A stretch of 64,000 nucleotides of DNA from Dyella nitratireducens. GTDB lineage: Bacteria; Pseudomonadota; Gammaproteobacteria; Xanthomonadales; Rhodanobacteraceae. Position numbers and translations under genes: made by a program. Below, piece after piece: positions 1-7,914 of this stretch. The notes below the pieces were generated by a model. That model worked only from the letters and a program-made list of their open reading frames with translations, did no database searches and had not been told where the DNA came from. Location: contig NZ_BMJA01000002.1 of NCBI RefSeq assembly GCF_014642835.1, forward strand, positions 1,240,867-1,304,866, written 5' to 3'. The number at the start of each line of letters is the position of its first letter. Position 1 is the stretch's first letter.

Positions 1-420
1 CAGGGCATCCGCACCTTCTTTGCCGAGTACCTTTCGTGCTTCTGCCTGTGCCGCGCGCCATCTTGGCGCCGCCGCAGCCAGCAGTTCACGACCGGCCTTC
101 GATAGGATGATCGGTCGACTGCGGCCTTCTGCCGCGAGCTCCTTGACCCATCCTTCCTTGAGCAAAAGCGCGAGGTTACGCGTCAAGGTCGATCGATCCT
201 GATAATTGGCTCGCCCAATCTCGGCGCGGCTCGCGCCGTCCAGCTTCGCAATTGTCGCCAGCAGCGAAACCTGAGCCGACCCGACCCCCAGGGGCCGCAT
301 CTCTTGATCGTAAATATTGGTGACGACGCGCGAGATCCGGCGTGTACGCGTTAGCAAGCATTCGCGAACCACTTCGTCCACGAAGGCTGCATTGGCGGAT
401 GTGATTTCAGCGTTCTTCAT
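1..420 (-). CDS. MarR-family transcriptional regulator (C-terminus cut by window edge)
   Basis: The minus strand reads open from an ATG at 420 off the left edge for 140 codons. The translation has the winged-helix layout of MarR proteins: an N-terminal helix, a core reading LLATIAKLDGASRAEIG, a recognition helix with RSTLTRNLALL, then the wing GRSRPIILSKAGRELL. The family binds palindromic operators as dimers and often senses small phenolic ligands; no ligand can be inferred here. The ATG at 420 was preferred because a good promoter ends only 6 bases upstream. ATG codons further upstream (for example 447 and 450) lie in the same frame but inside that promoter. Confidence 0.8.
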   Translation of the reverse strand, partial: MKNAEITSANAAFVDEVVRECLLTRTRRISRVVTNIYDQEMRPLGVGSAQVSLLATIAKLDGASRAEIGRANYQDRSTLTRNLALLLKEGWVKELAAEGRSRPIILSKAGRELLAAAAPRWRAAQAEARKVLGKEGADAL

Positions 421-426
421 GAGCTC

Positions 427-455
427 AGTATGGTGTATATGCAACATCATGTCAA
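427..455 (-). promoter_or_regulatory. Promoter of the MarR gene, possibly leaderless
   Basis: Read on the minus strand there is a perfect TTGACA (450-455), a 17-base spacer and CATACT (427-432, four of six matches to the -10 consensus). The predicted transcript start falls on or within a base or two of the ATG at 420, which implies a leaderless or nearly leaderless mRNA. Confidence 0.55.
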
Positions 456-479
456 GGGGCGACCGACACCGCCACGGCG

Positions 480-509
480 AATGTCCGTTTTCGACCCAAA
501 GCAGACGTT
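480..509. repeat. 30-bp quasi-palindromic repeat, copy 1
   Basis: AATGTCCG-N14-GCAGACGTT is an imperfect palindrome. A second copy in opposite orientation lies at 18459-18491 (24 of 30 positions equal when aligned). The two bracket about 18 kb holding the CBASS genes, the tnpS/tnpT module and the attC site. Confidence 0.6.
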
Positions 510-520
510 ATGGCACACCG

Positions 521-547
521 ACTAGCCTGTGTTATCGCGGGTAAGCC
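521..547 (-). repeat. Dispersed GCGATAACA repeat, copy 1 (inverted)
   Basis: Read on the minus strand this is TACCCGCGATAACACAGGCT, identical over 20 bases to the copy at 21421-21452. Further diverged copies lie at 20358, 24421, 25852, 28262, 29064 and 39139, all between genes. The rest of the 421-739 gap shows no gene. Confidence 0.7.
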
Positions 548-739
548 AGGATGAAACTTGTCGATAGAGGTCAAAACACATCCTTTTTTGCCACTTTTAT
601 TTGCGCGCAGACAGCCCACAACTTCACTGCTCCGTAAGGAAATGCGCCCTCATTAGCTGTAACTCTATTGAGAGTGGCCCTGGCACGTTCATTGCTCCGC
701 CCTTGAAAGGCTTACTTTGAAATCATCAAGTAGGGCATT

Positions 740-2407
740 ATGAGCAACGGTCAACAAGTCGCTGAATCTCGAAATAGAGCAGAACGTGGGGGTTTCGCGC
801 CACGCGACACGCGCCAAATCCAATTGACGCCCAATCGATATCATCGGCTGCTGCAAGTCATCGGTCGGCTACAGCCAGGCGCAGGTGGGGATGCTTTACA
901 AAGCGCGCAGGCGGTTGCGATTGACTGGTTGCGCAATCGCAAGCAATGGAATATTTCCGACGCGCAGGCGAGCGGTGGTGTTCCGCTTGAAGTAGAGATC
1001 GAAGAAAGCACCCGCTCGTTGCTCATCGAGTCCGCGCCTGGTCTTTGGGCAATCCGACTCAATGATCCGTGTGGCCAAATTCCAGGGCGCCAGTGGCGCG
1101 TGGAATTGGTTCTTGTCGACATGAACGATGGCAACGGGCCGGCGTTTGGGTGTTCCCTCAGCGTGCTGGTGCCTTCCGGCATCGATGAAGTGCTCGTTAC
1201 GCCCGGCATTCCTGCGGTAGTAGGAATGTTGGCCAAGTCCCATGGGCTGTCCGATGGCGGGTTCAAACTCGACGGCACAGTTTGGGAAGTGGATCGTCCC
1301 GCGGACGTCGATCGATTAATCGCCTTTATCGAAACGCCCGCGCGAATGGTTCCTGTCGTTGCGGTTAGCGTGCCCCGGAACGATGGGAGTTTTGTGGAGC
1401 CTGCAGAGATTGCGCGTGCACTGGCAGGACTTGCTCTGGTGGTCACGTTATCCGCAGACGCAGCGCAGGAAGTGACTGCGCGTTACGGGCGCGCTCTGGG
1501 TGTATTTGGCAACGCAGTGCGGATGTATCGCGTCGGTTTTGACCCAGATGTCGATGCGTGGCATCGCCACCCCCTATACGTCGCAAGCAGTTGGGAGCGG
1601 CGCATCAGAGCGGTGACTAAAATTCTGCAGTTCGACGCAATGGCAGACAGCGTCAGTGTTCGCGATGAAAATCGAGACATCCCCAGTTTCAGTGTCATTC
1701 GCCGAATTGCCTCCGAGCAACGAATCCAAGCGGCGCTAAAGAACCGTCAGACGGATGCCGAGGCATTCGAAGAGCTGGCAGCTGCTGTTTCGAGATTTCA
1801 AGCGCAAGCCGACGAGTGGCAGCGCATGGCACTCGATGAAGAGGAGAGCGCCAAACAAGCCGTTCAAGCGCAGCGTGAAACGAAGATTCGTCTCTACCAG
1901 CTGGGGGCCCGCATTGAAGCCTTAGAAGCTCAGCTGCGTGAATGTGGTGGAAACAGTCGCGAGGCCAATCCAACTTCGTTCGAGGATTTACGCGAATGGG
2001 CCGCGCGCCAACTGTCCGGCCGTTTAGTGATCACCCCCAAGGCGGAACGGGCAGCGTTACACAGTCCGCACGAAGATGTGAGCCACGTTTACGACTGTCT
2101 ATATTTTCTCGGCACGACCTACCGAGACCTCAAGCGGGGTGTCGGCGACAAAGCACTTTACGATCAGGAAATGGCGCAATTAGGGATCCGAATTTCCAAG
2201 ACCGGAAAGGCGGTCGACACCGCCCGTTTTGAAGACGAATACAGCGTTGTGTGGGAGGGCTATCGTTACAAGCTGGACATGCACTTGGCCGGATCAGATA
2301 GCTTCGACCCACGTTACACGCTACGCATTTATTACGCCTGGGACGCCGAGCAGCAGCTGATCGTCGTTGGGCATCTTCCCACGCATCTCACCAACGCTCT
2401 GAGTTGA
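740..2407 (+). CDS. Uncharacterised 555-aa protein with coiled coil, convergent to CBASS operon
   Basis: I do not recognise the family. The first ~310 residues look like a mixed alpha/beta domain. Residues ~325-400 are rich in Glu, Gln, Arg and Ala (AAVSRFQAQADEWQRMALDE and following) and should form a coiled coil. The C-terminal ~140 residues form a separate compact domain ending in a strand-rich segment (YTLRIYYAWD, then QLIVVGHLPTHLTNA), a pattern that reminds me of a RelE-like fold; this is only an impression. An AGGG lies 5 bases before the ATG at 740. The gene converges on the CBASS operon with 38 bp between stop codons, so it probably belongs to the same defence cargo, but no direct functional link is visible. 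Confidence 0.75.
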   Translation: MSNGQQVAESRNRAERGGFAPRDTRQIQLTPNRYHRLLQVIGRLQPGAGGDALQSAQAVAIDWLRNRKQWNISDAQASGGVPLEVEIEESTRSLLIESAPGLWAIRLNDPCGQIPGRQWRVELVLVDMNDGNGPAFGCSLSVLVPSGIDEVLVTPGIPAVVGMLAKSHGLSDGGFKLDGTVWEVDRPADVDRLIAFIETPARMVPVVAVSVPRNDGSFVEPAEIARALAGLALVVTLSADAAQEVTARYGRALGVFGNAVRMYRVGFDPDVDAWHRHPLYVASSWERRIRAVTKILQFDAMADSVSVRDENRDIPSFSVIRRIASEQRIQAALKNRQTDAEAFEELAAAVSRFQAQADEWQRMALDEEESAKQAVQAQRETKIRLYQLGARIEALEAQLRECGGNSREANPTSFEDLREWAARQLSGRLVITPKAERAALHSPHEDVSHVYDCLYFLGTTYRDLKRGVGDKALYDQEMAQLGIRISKTGKAVDTARFEDEYSVVWEGYRYKLDMHLAGSDSFDPRYTLRIYYAWDAEQQLIVVGHLPTHLTNALS

Positions 2408-2445
2408 AAGACGATCTCAGACACCCGTGCCGCAGCATGTCGAAC

Positions 2446-2730
2446 TCAGATCGTCAGTTCTTTGTTGAGGTTCGCCAAAATTAGGTTCCAAATTCCAGGG
2501 CTCTGGAAGAAGCCATGCCACGGCCTCGGCGCAATGAAGCTCACCTGATTACCCGATCGCCAAATGGCGACGACGGTGCCAGCGAGTTGAGCTACTCGGG
2601 TTTGCGCCTGGAAGGCATCGATGAAGGCGTGTTGATCCGCCGAGCTTTGTGAGCCGAAGGACGAGTCAAGCGGGACCACGATCATGTCCTGACCTTGTTC
2701 GCGCAGGTGAGCAAATTTGTAGCTGGACAT
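2446..2730 (-). CDS. Small 94-aa protein, last gene of the CBASS operon
   Basis: The ATG at 2730 is one base after the TAG of the SAVED effector gene and has GAGG eight bases upstream, so the two are translationally coupled and this is very likely a fifth gene of the CBASS operon. The product has no signal peptide or membrane segment. It contains VPLDSSFGSQSSADQHAFIDAF, then a strand-rich half with VVAIWRSGNQVSFIAPRPWHGFF. I know of no CBASS accessory protein with this sequence. A longer reading frame exists upstream but would overlap the effector gene by about 80 bases; the downstream ATG is better supported. Confidence 0.75.
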   Translation of the reverse strand: MSSYKFAHLREQGQDMIVVPLDSSFGSQSSADQHAFIDAFQAQTRVAQLAGTVVAIWRSGNQVSFIAPRPWHGFFQSPGIWNLILANLNKELTI

Positions 2731-2731
2731 A

Positions 2732-4282
2732 CTAATGACCTCGTTGGACTGCGATGGATTCTTTCTGGACGGAAATAGGGAGGGACAACGACGGTTCATA
2801 CGATCCGCTGCGCTCACCTTCCAGGTCGTATTCGTAGAGCGTCACCCGACCCAGATGAGCGCGGCGTTGCCCGACGAAAAACGTCACCGCATTGGGCGCG
2901 GCGGCAAACAGATGGATATGCGCGCCGGGTTGGCGCAATGTTCTGATGTGAGCCGCCATGGCTTCGACGAGCTGGTTGGCGTGCCGCCCGCATCGAACTG
3001 CAAGTCGTCCGGCGCCGTCAGCCGGGGAGTAGACGAGCACCTTGCCGACCTCCGGCAAATGTTCGCGCGCAAAACGCTCGACTTCTGGAGCGTTGGCATG
3101 CGTGAGCCCCAACGCCACCGCCAAATCAGGTTTGTCCGGGTGTATCTCAATCACTTCGGGCCAAAGCGTAGGCCAAGATGGATCGGGTTCCTGATCGGAG
3201 ACATGCCACACCTCGCGCTCGACCGTGCGTTGTTCCAATTCAATCGCGCGGCCCGCTTTAATGTCCAAGATCGATCCGGCCGCGAACGCCAACGTTGCAT
3301 GCGCGTCGAGCACAAGTCGCAAGGATGGCGCGTCCTGTGCCGCCTGGACCAAGAATTTCTCTAAGGCAGGATAGAGGCGGTCATTCCACGCAGCGGGCTC
3401 ACGGATGAAGCGCTCTTGAAACTCGGGAAGTAGGTTGAGCACCTTGGCGCAACGATCTTCCAGTCGATCGGTCCGATGTTCAAACGATTTGACACCAAAA
3501 GCGATCGGACGTGGTGCGGGTGCAGCGAGCAGACCTTCTTGCCGGCAAGCCTCTTGAAGTTCGGCTGCGTTGAAGATCCGTCGGCCTTGACCCATCCACT
3601 GAAAAACCACGTCTTCGTAGCGAAAGTCGCTTTGATGTGACGGAATCTGGCAGAGGCCTGCCACCGCCAACTTGTCATTCAACCACTCGCGTGTCGCGTG
3701 GAACGGCAGGGGGAATGGTGTGAAGCTCAGCGTGCGCGCCAACACGAAGAGTTCGTCTAGCTCGATGCCCAGGTGATCGAGCCACGTTTGGCGAACCTGC
3801 CCCATAGCGCTGCGCACAGTCTTGCCTTCGCGCAGGCGATCCAGTTGGATGGCACCCGTATTTGCTCGGACCAACCTTGCAAGCGGATCGTTGCGCGAAG
3901 GCTGCCAGTTGCTGACAAGCGTGAGTCGAAGTCCATCGCCGTTTGGCGCATGCGTTCGTTGCGCTGACAACGCTCGCTGCAGCAGCGAGTGCGTCGTCGC
4001 GCCGATAAACTCGGGAGCAATCAAATCGGCGTAGCCGTATTCCCCCGCCGAGACATGCCATTTGCATTGAAAATGTTCGCGCGACAGGGGACGGCCGTAG
4101 GCATCTTTTGGAGCGCGGTCCTGATCGTATTCGACCCACAGATCGTCAAACGCCTTGGGCCCCGATTCAAAACCGACACGAATGACCGGGCTAACCGGGT
4201 TGAGCAGGTTGGCCGCGTAAAGCCAAAACTGCATCGCCTGAAAGGCATGCCCGTCGCGGACGACTTTGACCGCATCGGTCAC
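2732..4282 (-). CDS. cap4: CBASS effector: Cap4-like nuclease with C-terminal SAVED domain
   Basis: 516 aa. The N-terminus has a PD-(D/E)XK-type arrangement typical of the Cap4/DUF4297 nuclease: DGHAFQAMQFW (res 10-20), E39, D46-D47 in AFDDLWVEY, and the Q-x-K element QCKW (res 72-75). The C-terminal ~170 residues carry SAVED signatures, including GAHIHLFAAAPNAVTFFVG followed by GRVTLYEYDLEG. In known systems the SAVED domain binds the cyclic oligonucleotide made by the CD-NTase and activates DNA degradation that kills the infected cell. The start overlaps the cap6 stop by four bases (ATGA), so the two are translationally coupled. Which cyclic nucleotide is sensed cannot be read from sequence. 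Confidence 0.88.
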   Translation of the reverse strand: MTDAVKVVRDGHAFQAMQFWLYAANLLNPVSPVIRVGFESGPKAFDDLWVEYDQDRAPKDAYGRPLSREHFQCKWHVSAGEYGYADLIAPEFIGATTHSLLQRALSAQRTHAPNGDGLRLTLVSNWQPSRNDPLARLVRANTGAIQLDRLREGKTVRSAMGQVRQTWLDHLGIELDELFVLARTLSFTPFPLPFHATREWLNDKLAVAGLCQIPSHQSDFRYEDVVFQWMGQGRRIFNAAELQEACRQEGLLAAPAPRPIAFGVKSFEHRTDRLEDRCAKVLNLLPEFQERFIREPAAWNDRLYPALEKFLVQAAQDAPSLRLVLDAHATLAFAAGSILDIKAGRAIELEQRTVEREVWHVSDQEPDPSWPTLWPEVIEIHPDKPDLAVALGLTHANAPEVERFAREHLPEVGKVLVYSPADGAGRLAVRCGRHANQLVEAMAAHIRTLRQPGAHIHLFAAAPNAVTFFVGQRRAHLGRVTLYEYDLEGERSGSYEPSLSLPISVQKESIAVQRGH

Positions 4283-5229
4283 GACGCAGCTCCCGGAACG
4301 GAACCGTCCTGAAACCGAGGCGTCGGCGCCATCGTTCGTGCAATTTCTAACGCGCGCGTTGCCGTCACCTGACGGTGGGGGAATGCATCCAGCACAATCG
4401 CCGGTATCAGTCGCTGCGTGAGGTCAGAGAAAGTAAATCCGATCTGCTCGGGGCGATCGTGCCCGGTGACTTGGACGAGACGTTTGACATCGGTGGAGGA
4501 GAAGCCGAGGTTACCCAACCGATCGGTGAGCACATGCTCGCGTTGTGCATCGTTGGGGCGCTCGAATGCGAGAATATCGGCCGCACGACGGCGCACAGCG
4601 GGATCCAGTGCACTCAAGCGATTGGTGCACATGATGACCGCAATCGGCAGTTGCGCATTCGCAATACGGTCAACGCCACGAATAAACGCATTGACGCCGG
4701 CTCGATCTTCGTGATGCATTTGTGCTATTTCACGCGATTGCGCCAAGGCATCGGCTTCGTCGACGAGGAAAATGACACCGCCGGATGCACCTTTCGCCGA
4801 GCGATAACGACGCGCTTCTTCGATGGCTTGATCAAATGCCGTCGTGATCAGTTGGGTCATCTCACCCACGCGTCCTTGGCCACGCGACGACAGGCTCAGC
4901 GGCAGCAGTGTGATAGCCTTCCCATGCTGACGAGCAATGGCGTCGCCAGTCGTTTCAGCCAGTTCCGTTTTGCCCGAGCCGACATCGCCGGCCAGGATCA
5001 CCAGCGGTGGTCGACGCAAGATCGTGGTTCGAAGTTCTTGCGCACCAGGATGGTAAGTCTCAAACCAAGCGTTCAGCGCGGCGGGGTGAACCAGCATGGT
5101 GAGAATTTTGGACAGCCGGTCTTTGTGCTGATCCAAACCGACCAATTGCTGGTAACGCTGTTTCGCAAGGATGTGCGGAAACTCAACGCGTTGATCAAAG
5201 AGGTCATTGGGGGCGACGGCAGCGTTCAT
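4279..5229 (-). CDS. cap6: CBASS TRIP13/Pch2-like AAA+ ATPase (Cap6)
   Basis: 316 aa. Walker A is GDVGSGKT (81-88), Walker B VIFLVDEAD (152-160), sensor 1 CTNR (201-204), with an arginine-rich finger region AVRRRAAD after it. In HORMA-CBASS this remodeller opens the closed HORMA protein and so switches off the CD-NTase until phage infection. It sits between the HORMA and effector genes with four-base ATGA overlaps on both sides, which fixes its place in the operon and supports the start at 5229. Confidence 0.9.
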   Translation of the reverse strand: MNAAVAPNDLFDQRVEFPHILAKQRYQQLVGLDQHKDRLSKILTMLVHPAALNAWFETYHPGAQELRTTILRRPPLVILAGDVGSGKTELAETTGDAIARQHGKAITLLPLSLSSRGQGRVGEMTQLITTAFDQAIEEARRYRSAKGASGGVIFLVDEADALAQSREIAQMHHEDRAGVNAFIRGVDRIANAQLPIAVIMCTNRLSALDPAVRRRAADILAFERPNDAQREHVLTDRLGNLGFSSTDVKRLVQVTGHDRPEQIGFTFSDLTQRLIPAIVLDAFPHRQVTATRALEIARTMAPTPRFQDGSVPGAAS

Positions 5230-5744
5230 TCAAAACTCCGAACAGAAGAGCGGGAGAGGCTTTTGCCTCCGGCGGAATACGTGCGATCAGGATCCAAGTA
5301 GCCGTTGATCGTCGGCTGCGGTCCGTCTGTGCGATTGAACGGAAGACTGATGTCGAATGCGGCACGTTCGCTGGGAGACAGGTCGAGCCATGACCGGCTG
5401 TGTTCCAAAAAGCTACGAAAAGTCGCTCCGCTGATATCCGCGTTGGGGCGAATGCCACCAGGGTCATCGTTGGTTGTCAGCAAGGAGGCGAGGTCGTTGG
5501 CGGTGTAATGAAGTGACGGCTCAATCCACTCTCTATCGCGCTGAAAACCATAGGACACCTTCTTCAGGTAGCCGTTCTTGATCAACAGCGTTGCTTCTTC
5601 TTCGTAAGCTTGAATGTGTTCATCGGACGGATATCCGTAGAAACGCTGCATGCGCTTCAAGTCCGTCGCGATTTTGGACGCGATCTGCCGCGCGTGGGTA
5701 ATCGTGAACGCAGCGGTTTCGGTCAGCGTGTAACTGGAAGTCAT
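5226..5744 (-). CDS. cap7: CBASS HORMA-domain protein (Cap7)
   Basis: 172 aa, the usual size for bacterial HORMA proteins. It opens with TLTETAAFTITHARQIASKI, followed by DLKRMQRFYGYPSDEHIQAYEEE, the pattern I associate with bacterial HORMA family 1. The protein senses a peptide or phage protein, closes around it, and in the closed state activates the CD-NTase; Cap6 reverses this. Only one HORMA gene is present, which matches type III systems with a single HORMA. The gap to the upstream CD-NTase stop is four bases and the downstream cap6 start overlaps its stop. Confidence 0.9.
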   Translation of the reverse strand: MTSSYTLTETAAFTITHARQIASKIATDLKRMQRFYGYPSDEHIQAYEEEATLLIKNGYLKKVSYGFQRDREWIEPSLHYTANDLASLLTTNDDPGGIRPNADISGATFRSFLEHSRSWLDLSPSERAAFDISLPFNRTDGPQPTINGYLDPDRTYSAGGKSLSRSSVRSFE

Positions 5745-5748
5745 AGCG

Positions 5749-6711
5749 TTACCCCGGAAAAGTCGAACCGAAAACTTTCTGCCAGTAGCGGATGGTTTCC
5801 GACTTGGTCAGGGCGTGGAGGGCGGAATCGATGGCATCGCCTGCGTCCATCGCGGCTCGCACGATGGCGTCTGCATCCGACTTGGCGTAGAGGCGAGCGA
5901 CGTTGTTGTTAGCGTTGACCGGATCGATGATTTGAACCGGCGAAGACGATGCCGGCACGTCGGACGATGCGTAGTAGTCGGAGAAGACGATTCGCTCGCG
6001 AAGTCCGGTGCGCACGATATAGGTGAAGAAGCTTTGCAGCGCTTCCGTGTAGTCGGCGAAGTTCAAACCTTCGTCGCAAAGCTTTGCGAAGATCAACTCG
6101 ATCATGAAGGATTTGAATCGGGGTATCTCGCCGCTTTGCTTTTGGCGTTGCGCCCAATGCTTCGCCAGACGAACGACCTGGGCGAAGTCTGCCGAGGTGT
6201 CACGACGCTTCTTGGCGAACTCCAGATGGCGCGGAATGCACGTTTCCAGGAACGAGCCATCGTCTTGGCTAATCAGATTGCCATACCAATCCGGATCACC
6301 GTTGTAGAGGATCGGCACGACGTCGACGTCCAGGCCAGTGCTGCGAAAGGAGACAGTGACCGAATAGGTCTGCGGCCGCACCTGATCGGCGGTGAAGTTC
6401 GGGAACGCCTTGCGCAGGCGTTCCGCCAGGTAATCGAGGAGGCGGCGGGTATCTTGCGGCGCATCGGCGCCGCTGATGTAGCACGCGACATCAATGTCGT
6501 TGAGCGAGGCGAGGGCAGTGCGCTTAGCCAAGCTGCCGGACAGGAGCATTTTGCGCAGTGTGAATTCCGGATGCTCGCTGAGATAGGCTGACAGCCGATC
6601 CCGCAGTCGGCTCGCCTGGGCACGAAGTTCCAGCGCCTTGTCATAAGGAAGGTTGACCCGGGCTTCGGCGAACGCCTCGATGTCCTTTTGATTGATGTGT
6701 TCGCGTCCCAC
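5749..6711 (-). CDS. cdnC: CBASS cyclic-oligonucleotide synthase (CD-NTase, CdnC-like)
   Basis: A GTG at 6711 gives 320 aa and has GAGG five bases upstream; an in-frame extension to 6813 runs through the promoter and operator and would add an unlikely N-terminus. The nucleotidyltransferase signature is complete: SGSLAKRT (58-65), metal-binding D72 and D74 in NDIDVA, and the third Asp in LDVDVVPIL (D128/D130). It makes a cyclic di- or trinucleotide that activates the SAVED effector, and its activity depends on closed Cap7. Assignment to clade C rests on the HORMA/TRIP13 partners and is an inference. First gene of the five-gene minus-strand operon. Confidence 0.88.
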   Translation of the reverse strand: MGREHINQKDIEAFAEARVNLPYDKALELRAQASRLRDRLSAYLSEHPEFTLRKMLLSGSLAKRTALASLNDIDVACYISGADAPQDTRRLLDYLAERLRKAFPNFTADQVRPQTYSVTVSFRSTGLDVDVVPILYNGDPDWYGNLISQDDGSFLETCIPRHLEFAKKRRDTSADFAQVVRLAKHWAQRQKQSGEIPRFKSFMIELIFAKLCDEGLNFADYTEALQSFFTYIVRTGLRERIVFSDYYASSDVPASSSPVQIIDPVNANNNVARLYAKSDADAIVRAAMDAGDAIDSALHALTKSETIRYWQKVFGSTFPG

Positions 6712-6762
6712 TGCAGCCTCGGTTTGGCTATAGGTGCACCACGGCACCGGCAGAATGAAAAA

Positions 6763-6788
6763 TATTCGAATACTTATCATTCTGTCAA
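6763..6788 (-). promoter_or_regulatory. CBASS operon promoter with palindromic operator
   Basis: On the minus strand a perfect TTGACA (6783-6788) is followed, after 17-18 bases, by a weak -10 (ATATTT/TATTTT). The 10-bp perfect palindrome TATTCGAATA (6763-6772) lies in the spacer and touches the -10. A matching half, TATTCGA, occurs at 6823-6829 in front of the divergent WYL gene. The layout suggests a repressor site that blocks the CBASS promoter. Confidence 0.6.
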
Positions 6789-6866
6789 CAGGCGCAAATA
6801 TTTTTTTGGCCAACCAAGTAACTATTCGAGATGCTATTGTAGGGCACCATCTGAACTGGAGTCGCC

Positions 6867-7763
6867 GTGGAATCGACCGGCCCGGAGTCCACTCATCGGT
6901 GGGGACAATCCCGCCGCCTGACTTTCATCGACGTGCGCCTTCAATACGACGGCCGCATCAACCGTAGCGATCTCATTGATTTCTTTGCCATTTCCGTGCC
7001 GCAGGCCACTGCGGACCTCAAGCGGTATCAGGAGCTTGCCCCTGGAAATATCGCTTACGATCCCCGAATACGGGTCTATGTCGCCCTCGACACCTTTGAG
7101 CCGGTTTTTGCCCATCGGACGGCGGCGCTCTATCTAGGCGACCTGGCTCGCCTAGCACGCAAGATGATCAGCCGCTCCGAGAGCTTTGTGGGATTTATTC
7201 CGCCCACGGGGGTGGTCGCCACCCCAGCACGGGCCATCACCCCTTCAGAAGTGGCCACGCTGGTGCAAGCCATTCGCGAAAAGGTCACCTTGAAGGTCGT
7301 GTATCAGTCCATGGATTCTCCGGAACCCTCAACATTGACCATTAGCCCTCATGCCGTGGGGTTCGACGGACTTCGTTGGCACACCCGTGCGTGGTGCCAC
7401 ACGCGCAACATTTTTCGCGACTTTGCAATTGGCCGTCTAAAAGTTTTGGAGGCGGTTCCGGATACCGATGCCCCAGCGCCTGAGTCAGATGAGGGCTGGT
7501 TCACGCATGTGTCGGTGATTTTGATTCCTCATCCTGATCTTTCGCCATCGCAACGTGAAACCGTTATGCGTGACTATGAAATGGAGAACGGACGCGCAGT
7601 ACTTGACTGCCAGAAGGCCATGTTGTTCTACACCTTGCGTCATTTGAACTTGGAGAGTGGAGAGCTCAAGGATGCCGCGCGTCAGCATGTGGTCGTTGAG
7701 AACCGACACGACGTTGATCGATGGGTGAGGGAAGATCGAGCTGGAATCCCGATATCAGCCTAG
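6867..7763 (+). CDS. capW: WYL-domain transcriptional regulator (CapW-like)
   Basis: 298 aa from a GTG at 6867 with GGAG five bases upstream. An N-terminal winged helix (res ~20-70, RLQYDGRINRSDLIDFF, VPQATADLKRY) is followed by a WYL domain (res ~130-205, TLKVVYQSM then GLRWHTRAWCHTRNIFRDF) and a C-terminal WCX-like extension. CapW proteins repress CBASS operons and are divergently placed next to the CD-NTase gene, exactly as here. It probably binds the TATTCGAATA site between the two genes and also controls itself. Confidence 0.85.
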   Translation: MESTGPESTHRWGQSRRLTFIDVRLQYDGRINRSDLIDFFAISVPQATADLKRYQELAPGNIAYDPRIRVYVALDTFEPVFAHRTAALYLGDLARLARKMISRSESFVGFIPPTGVVATPARAITPSEVATLVQAIREKVTLKVVYQSMDSPEPSTLTISPHAVGFDGLRWHTRAWCHTRNIFRDFAIGRLKVLEAVPDTDAPAPESDEGWFTHVSVILIPHPDLSPSQRETVMRDYEMENGRAVLDCQKAMLFYTLRHLNLESGELKDAARQHVVVENRHDVDRWVREDRAGIPISA

Positions 7764-7914
7764 CAACAAGCGCTGCATACGATAAGGATTTGTAGACCTC
7801 GCGCGCCGCTGGTTGCTTAAAGGGACTCGGGACCGTATTCCGTCGAACCGCGGCGGCGACCGTCTTTAAGCCTGGCGCGTTCGCGAGGTGACTTCTCAAC
7901 GCGAAGGAGCAGCA

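Noticed and set aside
2411-2458. GACGATCT...AGATCGTC inverted repeat between convergent genes as terminator
   Set aside because: Eight-bp arms are separated by about 30 bases and have no T-run; too weak to call.
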